Source: an uncultured Bacteroides sp. (GTDB taxonomy: Bacteria; Bacteroidota; Bacteroidia; Bacteroidales; Bacteroidaceae). From it: a DNA stretch of 14,465 nt. A program made the position numbers and the translations under genes. Shown piece by piece: positions 8,191 to 14,465 of this stretch. The stretch covers positions 1-14,465 of the forward strand of contig USSR01000097.1 of assembly GCA_900557355.1 (NCBI GenBank), in the 5' to 3' direction. The number at the start of each line of letters is the position of its first letter. The stretch's first letter is position 1. The notes below the pieces were generated by a model that saw only the letters and a list, made by a program, of their open reading frames with translations, was not told the origin of the DNA and made no database searches.

Positions 8191-11100
8191 ATGAATAAAA
8201 TCAGTAAAGCATTTCTAAGTTGTGTATATAGTATCTTGTGCTTGAGCGTACAGGCACAAGACCAAACTACATGGACAAACGACTTCTCCAATACTGGTGA
8301 AAAATTGAAAACAGTAGGCCGGGGAACGTGCAGCATTGCTGACAACGTATTCCGCTCCCAAAACGCTTACGCTTTGTTCGGCAAGCCCGAATGGAAAAAC
8401 TATACATTTTCTTTCAAAGCCCGTGCTCCTAAAAATGCAGACCAAGTGCAGATATGGGCAAGTTTCCGTAACTATAACCGTTTCGACCGCTACGTGGTAG
8501 GTATCAAAGGTGGATTACAGGACGACCTCTACCTAATGCGTACCGGATATATGGGAACAGACGAATTTATGGGTGTTCGCCCGTTGGGTTTCCACCCTGT
8601 ACCGGGAGAATGGTATCGTATGAAAGTGGAAGTTTGCGGAAACCGTATCCGTATATTCCTCAACGATGAGGAGCAACCTCATATAGATATTACAGACAAT
8701 AACGCCAATCTGGTTCCGTTGGGAGAAATAGGATTGGGAGGCGGTTGGATAGAGACCGAGTTTGACGACCTCACCGTAACACCGATGGCGGATAACGCAC
8801 TAAAGGATGTAAAAGTAGCAGAATATCAACAAAAAGCGACTCCGGCAGAAAAAGAGGAGAAACGCCGTCAAGAACGGGCTGCTTATACCCCCATAAAAGT
8901 GGAAGCACTCACCGGAAGCCGCACAGATATCACGTTGAATGGCAACTGGTTATTCATGCCGGACTATCAACTAGCCAACAAGAACAAAGCCATATCGACA
9001 GAAACGAATGATCAGGATTGGCACATTATGTCCGTCCCTAACTTCTGGACACCGATCCGCATCTGGCTGCACGGCGAAACAATGCCTTCTCCCAAAGGCG
9101 CACAACCCAAAGGCGTATCGGACACATACTACCAACAGGAAACTGACCGTTGCGAAAACTACACATTCGATTATCACCGGACAAAGTACGCTTGGTACCG
9201 CCAATGGCTGGAATTACCACCCGGGATAGAAGGCAAAAAACTGATACTGACGTTCGACGCAGTCTCTAAAGCAGCCGAAATATACATTAACGGTACATTA
9301 GCAACCTCACACATCGGTATGTACGGTGAAATCCGGGCAGACGGCAGCCGGTTACTAAAACCCGGCAAAAATCTGATTACCGTTAAAGTGATGCGCAAAA
9401 TGGACGGAAGTACCTCCGAATCAGCAAATGCCATTGATTTTTTCTACTCTTCCGTACGCGAAAGTGAACAAGAAGATGCCAAAGTGAAAGTGGACAACAA
9501 TGTGCTCCTGAAAGAAATCCCTCATGGTTTTTATGGGGATGAACCAGCCGGAATCTGGCAACCGGTAAAACTAAGTATCACCGATCCTACAAAAGTAGAG
9601 GATGTATTTATCAAACCTACTTTGAATGGCGCCACCTTCGACGTCACTCTAAAAAATTATGATAATAAACAGAAAGAATTCAATCTTTATACTGATATTA
9701 TTGACAAAGAAACCGGTGCAGTACTTTATTCCGGATTATCCATTCGAAAACTGCGTCTCAATACAGGCGAAGAACGAATAGAAACCTATACCATAAATAA
9801 TCTAAAACCTCGTTTATGGACACCGCAGCATCCTAATCTGTATGATTTCAAATTCCGCCTGATCACAGGCAAAGGGACTGAGCTGGACTGTCTGACAGAG
9901 ACTTCCGGATTCCGTACGTTCGAAGTAAAAGACGGACTTTTCTACCTGAACGGCAATAAGTACTGGTTGCGTGGAGGAAATCATATCCCATTCGCATTAG
10001 CACCCAACGATGAAAATCTGGCAAATACGTTCATGCAACTGATGAAAGCCGGAAATATTGATGTTACCCGTACCCATACTACTCCATGGAACAAACTTTG
10101 GATGACAGCCGCAGACCGCAATGGCATCGGTATTTCATTTGAAGGCACATGGTCATGGCTGATGATTCATTCCACTCCCATTCCCGATCGTCGTCTATTG
10201 GAAATGTGGCGTAACGAATTCTTAGGGCTGTTGAAAAAATACCGTAATCACCCATCCCTGCTCTTCTGGACAGTAAATAACGAGATGAAGTTCTATGACA
10301 ATGATAACAACTTGGAACGTGCCAAAGAAAAGTATCGAATTATCTCGGACGTAGTGAAAGAGATGCGCCGTATAGACCCTACCCGTCCTATCTGTTTCGA
10401 CTCCAACTATCAAGCAAAAAACAAGGATAAGAAATATGGTGCCGACTTTATGAACAGCATTGATGATGGTGATATTGATGATATGCACGGCTACTATAAC
10501 TGGTATGACTTTTCGCTTTTCCGTTTCTTCAATGGTGAATTCCAAAAGCAGTTCAAAATGGCCGATCGTCCACTCATCAGCCAAGAAATGTCTACTGGCT
10601 ATCCCAACAACGAGACAGGACATCCTACCCGTTCTTACCAACTCATCCATCAGAATCCTTATACCTTAATCGGATATGAAGCTTATGATTGGGCAGATCC
10701 CGTCTCATTCCTGAAAACGCAGGCATTCATTACGGGCGAACTGGCAGAAACACTCCGCCGTTCCAACGACCAAGCTTCGGGAATCATGCACTTCGCATTG
10801 ATGACATGGTTCCGTCAGACATACGACTATCAGAATATTGAGCCGTATCCTACCTACTATGCTTTGAAACGGGCTTTGCAACCTGTATTGGTCAGTGCGG
10901 AGTTGTGGGGACGCAATTTGTATGCCGGTGAAAAGCTGCCTACACGCATCTATATAGTGAACGACCGTGAAGACGGTACGGATTTGAAACCTTCCCTGCT
11001 TCACTGGGAAATACAAGACGAAACCGGAAAGTGTCTGGCAAGCGGTTGTGAAAAAGTTCCTGCCGTGAAGCATTATGCACGACACTATATCGAGCCAAAT

Positions 11101-11892
11101 ATCCGGTTACCGAACACCCTGCCTGCCAATAAGACAAAAACCAAACTAGTATTGAAACTCACAGAAAACGGCTTGCCTATTTCTGCCAATGAATACGAAC
11201 TACTGCTTGCACGTAAAGAGTGGAACGCAGGTCAGGTGAATAACAGCAAAAAGATTGTATTGCTGGATAAGGATAACACGAAAGCTGTATTCGACTTCCT
11301 TAATATCAAATATCAACCGGTTTCTTCCGTTAAAGAATTGCTCGACAGCAAACTGAAAGCCGACCTTTGTGTCATCTCTGGTCTGACAACTTGCAACGAT
11401 GAAGAAAAAGATTTGCTCCGTGCCTACCAGTCAAAAGGTGGAAAACTTCTTTTCCTCAACAACAAGGAAACTGCCAAAACCGTATATCCCGAATATATCA
11501 CGGGATGGATAATCCCGACGGAAGGCGATATTGTAATCATGGAACGTAATGATGCTCCGGTATTTAACGACATCGATGTACTGGAACTGCGCTATTTCAA
11601 TAACAATAAACGAGAAATTCCCATGGCATGTACAGCAACTTTGAAAGCTCACCGCCATAAGAATGTCACAGAACTAGCAGGACAAATGAAAATTCATGCT
11701 TACATCGACGGTGGCAAACCAGAAGACCGCATCGAACGGATAGAATCCATGCGCGGGCTAACCATGTTACAAATAGCTGACGGTAAGGGAGTAGCAATCA
11801 TCTCTACCATGTGCACGGAGAAAGCGATAACAGACCCAATAGCAGGCAAATTGGTAGTAAATATGATAAACTATCTGACTAGTAATAAATAG
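8191..11892 (+). CDS. Multi-domain GH2 exo-beta-glycosidase with N-terminal DUF1080-like and C-terminal GATase-like domains
   Basis: This 1233-residue secreted enzyme has a type I signal peptide (cleavage likely after VQA, residue 22), so it should be periplasmic rather than lipid-anchored. Residues about 27-196 resemble the DUF1080 / 3-keto-disaccharide hydrolase lectin-like fold (WKNYTFSFKAR, GEWYRMKVEVCGNRIRIFLN, GEIGLGGG). A charged linker (about 200-230) leads to the GH2 sugar-binding domain (about 245-405), an Ig-like domain (about 465-578) and the TIM barrel (about 582-880). The barrel has the GH2 acid/base motif WTVNNE (Glu698) after NHPSLLF, and a probable nucleophile Glu799 in RPLISQE. 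Residues about 1020-1230 look like a glutamine-amidotransferase-like Rossmann domain (KKIVLLDKDNT, ADLCVISG, GGKLLFLN), ending DPIAGKLVVNMINYL as in other GH2 and GH42 tails. The reaction is hydrolysis of a terminal beta-linked sugar (galactose, glucuronate or similar); the sugar is not readable here. Confidence 0.9.
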   Translation: MNKISKAFLSCVYSILCLSVQAQDQTTWTNDFSNTGEKLKTVGRGTCSIADNVFRSQNAYALFGKPEWKNYTFSFKARAPKNADQVQIWASFRNYNRFDRYVVGIKGGLQDDLYLMRTGYMGTDEFMGVRPLGFHPVPGEWYRMKVEVCGNRIRIFLNDEEQPHIDITDNNANLVPLGEIGLGGGWIETEFDDLTVTPMADNALKDVKVAEYQQKATPAEKEEKRRQERAAYTPIKVEALTGSRTDITLNGNWLFMPDYQLANKNKAISTETNDQDWHIMSVPNFWTPIRIWLHGETMPSPKGAQPKGVSDTYYQQETDRCENYTFDYHRTKYAWYRQWLELPPGIEGKKLILTFDAVSKAAEIYINGTLATSHIGMYGEIRADGSRLLKPGKNLITVKVMRKMDGSTSESANAIDFFYSSVRESEQEDAKVKVDNNVLLKEIPHGFYGDEPAGIWQPVKLSITDPTKVEDVFIKPTLNGATFDVTLKNYDNKQKEFNLYTDIIDKETGAVLYSGLSIRKLRLNTGEERIETYTINNLKPRLWTPQHPNLYDFKFRLITGKGTELDCLTETSGFRTFEVKDGLFYLNGNKYWLRGGNHIPFALAPNDENLANTFMQLMKAGNIDVTRTHTTPWNKLWMTAADRNGIGISFEGTWSWLMIHSTPIPDRRLLEMWRNEFLGLLKKYRNHPSLLFWTVNNEMKFYDNDNNLERAKEKYRIISDVVKEMRRIDPTRPICFDSNYQAKNKDKKYGADFMNSIDDGDIDDMHGYYNWYDFSLFRFFNGEFQKQFKMADRPLISQEMSTGYPNNETGHPTRSYQLIHQNPYTLIGYEAYDWADPVSFLKTQAFITGELAETLRRSNDQASGIMHFALMTWFRQTYDYQNIEPYPTYYALKRALQPVLVSAELWGRNLYAGEKLPTRIYIVNDREDGTDLKPSLLHWEIQDETGKCLASGCEKVPAVKHYARHYIEPNIRLPNTLPANKTKTKLVLKLTENGLPISANEYELLLARKEWNAGQVNNSKKIVLLDKDNTKAVFDFLNIKYQPVSSVKELLDSKLKADLCVISGLTTCNDEEKDLLRAYQSKGGKLLFLNNKETAKTVYPEYITGWIIPTEGDIVIMERNDAPVFNDIDVLELRYFNNNKREIPMACTATLKAHRHKNVTELAGQMKIHAYIDGGKPEDRIERIESMRGLTMLQIADGKGVAIISTMCTEKAITDPIAGKLVVNMINYLTSNK

Positions 11893-11931
11893 GTATATAG
11901 AAACAAATAAAAGTAGAAAACAGTAACAAAT

Positions 11932-11973
11932 AAAAAGAGGAGCTGTATTTATACATACAGTTCCTCTCTTTTT
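11932..11973. terminator. Strong bidirectional intrinsic terminator between convergent GH2 and GH3 genes
   Basis: The left arm AAAAAGAGGAGCTGTAT (11932-11948) and right arm ATACAGTTCCTCTCTTTTT (11955-11973) enclose a six-base loop (TTATAC). Pairing is nearly complete, with one G-U pair and one bulged C. The stem is flanked by an A run on the left and a T run on the right, so it can stop transcription from either direction. It begins 40 bases after the GH2 stop. It is a likely end point for the + strand operon and for any readthrough from GH3. Confidence 0.87.
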
Positions 11974-12174
11974 GATATCTGATACCCAAGATGACATAAT
12001 CAAATTCATAAGAGGTAGATTCAATGATCATAAGAAATAAGTTCAATCTGATATAGTACTAAAAATCAACACCGTATAAGACAGACATTATAGCTTCAAG
12101 AATCAGGATCTTACCGTATATCTTTTCCATAACAGTAAAACCGGAAGATGCATGGGCAGGAATCAAATCTTTTA
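11974..12174. other. Gene-free stretch between convergent genes
   Basis: About 200 A/T-rich bases lie between the terminator and the repeat cluster next to the GH3 gene. I see no convincing open reading frame, RNA gene or promoter here. The only pattern is an 8-bp direct repeat ACCGTATA (12071-12078 and 12113-12120), which may be chance. Confidence 0.6.
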
Positions 12175-12244
12175 GACAAAAGGACAGAAGGACAAAAGAA
12201 CAAATTAGCTTTGCAGATACTGTTTCTTCTTTTGTCCTTCTGCC
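12175..12244. repeat. 8-bp tandem repeat (GACARAAG x3) forming a perfect 16-bp inverted repeat; possible GH3 terminator
   Basis: Three 8-base units stand head to tail: GACAAAAG (12175-12182), GACAGAAG (12183-12190) and GACAAAAG (12191-12198). The opposite arm carries two units in inverse orientation, CTTTTGTC (12229-12236) and CTTCTGCC (12237-12244). Together they give a perfect 16-bp inverted repeat, 12185-12200 with 12227-12242, and pairing resumes after one C-C mismatch (AAA 12202-12204 with TTT 12223-12225). The cluster starts 41 bases beyond the GH3 stop, so it may end the GH3 transcript, though the T run on that strand is broken. Because the left arm has an extra unit, the stem can form in more than one register. 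Confidence 0.7.
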
Positions 12245-12285
12245 AAAAAAGGAATTTATCCCGGTAAACCGAGTATAAGCAACGT

Positions 12286-14465
12286 CTATAACTTGATTAT
12301 CGTCTGCAAACGAATATCTTTGGAAGATGCACCGACCATAACATCAAATGTACCCGCAGGCAGTATAAACTGTTCTTTTGTCGTATCCCAGTAGCGAAGT
12401 TGTTCTTTATCAAGTTCAATATCTATGGCACGACTCTCACCCGGTTCCAAAGGAACACGCCGGAAACCTTTCAGTTCTTTTATCGGAACTATACCACCTG
12501 TTTCGGGAATTCGCACATATACTTGCGCCACTTCATCTCCTTTTCTCCGTCCGGTGTTCTTCAGGCGAAAAGACACTGTTACTTTATCAGTACTATCTTT
12601 TACTTTCAAATCACTGTATTTAAAAGAAGAGTAGCTCAGTCCGTAACCAAAAGGATAAAGGACGTCGCCCTTGAAATACTTGTAAGTACGTCCCTTTGTG
12701 ATATCATAGTCATCGAACGGCGGCAGCTCATCCAACGATTTGTAATAAGTCAGCGGCAAACGTCCGGCAGGATTATAATCGCCGAACAGCACGTCGGCAA
12801 CAGCCGTTCCGCCCTGCTCGCCCGGATACCAGGCATTCACGATGGCAGGAATATGTTCGTCCATCCAGTTGACAGCCAATGAACTTCCTGCAACAAGAAC
12901 AACGATAATGTTCGGATTTACCTTATAGATTTCCTGCAAGAACTCACGCTGGTCCGCCGGAAGCTGGATATCATATCTGTCCTGCCCTTCACGTTCGATT
13001 GACTTATTGATTCCCATCACAGCAACCACCGTTTCACACTCGCTAACTGCTTTCCCGGCTTCTCCATACAAATCGAGGCGGGGAGGTTTTGTTGCTTGCG
13101 GAACTTTCCATTGCAGTTTTGCGATAGCATAATCGCGATTATCATAATATTCTGCCTGTAACTGATATTCTTTCCCTGCTTCCAGTTCAATGGAGACAGA
13201 GTCAATAGCCACAGAATGTCCATTCCATGCATCAATCAGCAGTTGGTCGTTAATACGCAAACGGCAGCCGTCATCCGAAGTAAAACTGAATGTATAACGA
13301 CCGGAAATAGTTGGTTTCAACTTACCCGTCCAACGAATGGAAAGAGGAGATTTGGGAAGAAACGGATCCGGTGCCTGATTGGCAGGTTCAAAATTAATCC
13401 AACCTTCCTTACGCACTTTCGGTATACCTTCCAAACGAGTATTATTAAAATATTCAGCAGTCAATCCTTCCGGGAAATTCTCCCCCTGAATAAGTTCCAG
13501 ACCGTCAGCAGCCGATTTCCAAGGAGCATAAACAACTTTCACTTTCTCACCTACCCTATTTTTAATGCCTTGTAGGACAGAGACAGGCTCTATCACCGGC
13601 GCACCGCTATAATCCCCGAATTCACACGTACCAGCATTAATACCTACCACTGCAATTGATTTCAACTTGTCGACATTCAATGGAAGCATATTTTTCTGAT
13701 TCTTCAATAGAACGATACATTCACGAGCAGCGTCCAAAGCTACCTGTTGATGATCTTTCGAGCCAATGACCGATGGAGAAATCCGGGCATACGGATTACG
13801 TTCCTTACTGTCAAACATTCCCAATTTCATACGGGCTGCCAACACATGACAAGCCGCAGAATCAATATCAGCATCTGATACCATATATTGCTTGTAGGCG
13901 TTCAGCAGATATTCGTCATACACGTCATCACCGCATTCCAAATCCAGTCCGGCTTTGATTGACAAGGTAGCAGCTGTTTCTTTTGTTTTCACATATTTAT
14001 GGGCATTAACCAGTAAAGAAGGTCCCCCACAGTCAGAAACTACATATCCTCGGAATCCCCAGTCCTGACGAAGTACTTTTTGCAATAGCCAGGCATTCAA
14101 CGTGCAAGGCACATCGTTCAATGCGTTATAAGCAGTCATGATAGAAGCAGCTTTCCCTTTCTTTACACACATTTCGAAAGCCGGGAAATAATATTCACGC
14201 AATTGTTTTTCAGATATTTGCGGATTGCAGATAAAACGGTTGTGTTCCTCGTTATTGGCTACGAAATGCTTGGGAGTAGAAACGATTTTCAAATAACGGG
14301 GATCTTCTCCTTGCAACCCTTTTACAAAAGCTGTTCCCATCACCCCACTCAGAAAAGGATCTTCACCATAAGTTTCCGGAGTACGTCCCCAACGAGGATC
14401 ACGCGCCATATTCACAGTAGGTGACCAGAAAGTCAATACATCGCTAAATTGCTCTTTCTGATTTC
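12286..14465 (-). CDS. GH3 beta-glycosidase with inserted PA14 domain (beta-xylosidase or beta-glucosidase), 5' partial
   Basis: The frame stays open to the right edge (NQKEQFSDV precedes the TTG at 14434-14436), so the start and any signal peptide lie outside. Counting that TTG as residue 1, the GH3 barrel shows FWSPTVNMARDPRWGRTPETYGEDP, KHFVANN, and the nucleophile motif VVSDCGG (Asp135, codon 14032-14034). A PA14 domain occupies about 324-446 (13099-13467), including GLTAEYFNN, GRYTFSFTSDDGCRLRIND and YQLQAEYYDN. It is inserted in the alpha/beta sandwich domain, whose second part carries EREGQDR (Glu483, codon 12988-12990, probable acid/base by comparison with GEGYDR motifs). NAWYPGEQGG and YPFGYGLSYSSF lead to a C-terminal FnIII-like domain (about 608-705). 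It removes terminal beta-linked glucose or xylose from oligosaccharides; SDC and the DPRWGR segment lean to xylosidase-like members. It is convergent with the GH2 gene, so it is a separate transcript. Confidence 0.93.
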   Translation of the reverse strand, partial: NQKEQFSDVLTFWSPTVNMARDPRWGRTPETYGEDPFLSGVMGTAFVKGLQGEDPRYLKIVSTPKHFVANNEEHNRFICNPQISEKQLREYYFPAFEMCVKKGKAASIMTAYNALNDVPCTLNAWLLQKVLRQDWGFRGYVVSDCGGPSLLVNAHKYVKTKETAATLSIKAGLDLECGDDVYDEYLLNAYKQYMVSDADIDSAACHVLAARMKLGMFDSKERNPYARISPSVIGSKDHQQVALDAARECIVLLKNQKNMLPLNVDKLKSIAVVGINAGTCEFGDYSGAPVIEPVSVLQGIKNRVGEKVKVVYAPWKSAADGLELIQGENFPEGLTAEYFNNTRLEGIPKVRKEGWINFEPANQAPDPFLPKSPLSIRWTGKLKPTISGRYTFSFTSDDGCRLRINDQLLIDAWNGHSVAIDSVSIELEAGKEYQLQAEYYDNRDYAIAKLQWKVPQATKPPRLDLYGEAGKAVSECETVVAVMGINKSIEREGQDRYDIQLPADQREFLQEIYKVNPNIIVVLVAGSSLAVNWMDEHIPAIVNAWYPGEQGGTAVADVLFGDYNPAGRLPLTYYKSLDELPPFDDYDITKGRTYKYFKGDVLYPFGYGLSYSSFKYSDLKVKDSTDKVTVSFRLKNTGRRKGDEVAQVYVRIPETGGIVPIKELKGFRRVPLEPGESRAIDIELDKEQLRYWDTTKEQFILPAGTFDVMVGASSKDIRLQTIIKL

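Noticed and set aside
10456..10485. Short repeat encoding DDGDIDD in the GH2 barrel, considered as a calcium-binding loop
   Set aside because: Spacing does not fit an EF-hand or dockerin loop, and it lies within the conserved TIM barrel.
11767..12024. 85-codon - strand frame across the end of GH2 and the intergenic region
   Set aside because: It runs through the strong bidirectional terminator and overlaps the conserved GH2 tail.
12071..12120. 8-bp direct repeat ACCGTATA
   Set aside because: Two short copies 34 bases apart in A/T-rich DNA can arise by chance and have no nearby structure or gene to explain.
12400..12882. 160-codon + strand frame inside the GH3 gene
   Set aside because: It lies antisense to the conserved FnIII-like and sandwich domains of GH3; the GH3 frame explains the sequence.

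Overview
This window is part of a polysaccharide utilization locus (PUL) from a Bacteroidota genome, most likely a gut Bacteroides. The reasons are a SusD-family lipoprotein at the left edge, a run of lipoproteins with acidic residues just after the lipid-bearing Cys, exo-acting glycoside hydrolases of families GH2 and GH3, A/T-rich sequence ahead of the starts instead of strong Shine-Dalgarno sites, and moderate GC. The species cannot be fixed by eye.

Layout. Bases 1-1986 hold a SusD-like (SusD-like_2 type) surface lipoprotein whose first codons lie off the left edge; its SusC partner is presumably just upstream. Three more lipoprotein genes follow on the + strand with very short gaps: a GH71/99-like barrel protein (2008-3372), a DUF5010-type barrel protein with a C-terminal carbohydrate-binding domain (3408-5261), and a large coiled-coil-bearing probable surface glycan-binding protein (5296-8085). 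A long imperfect hairpin at 8106-8162 separates these from a 1233-residue multi-domain GH2 enzyme (8191-11892). A strong bidirectional terminator (11932-11973) and a gene-free stretch with a striking 8-bp tandem and inverted repeat (12175-12244) lie before a convergent GH3 gene with an inserted PA14 domain (12286 to the right edge, - strand, 5' end missing).

How the genes fit together. The SusD-like protein, the 929-residue protein and the two barrel lipoproteins are predicted to sit on the outer membrane, where they would capture and perhaps cut the glycan before import through SusC. The GH2 enzyme has an ordinary secretion signal and would act in the periplasm as an exo-beta-glycosidase; the GH3 enzyme is a probable beta-xylosidase or beta-glucosidase that could finish the job. 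No regulator (HTCS or sigma/anti-sigma pair) lies in the window.

The most interesting point is that the locus has no classical endo-glycanase in view. The only candidates for surface cleavage are the two adjacent barrel lipoproteins. By eye, the second (DUF5010 type) keeps an acidic pair where GH99 enzymes have their two catalytic glutamates, while the first has Lys and Phe at those places. This suggests one possible new endo-enzyme paired with a related, perhaps non-catalytic, binding protein. The substrate is unknown.
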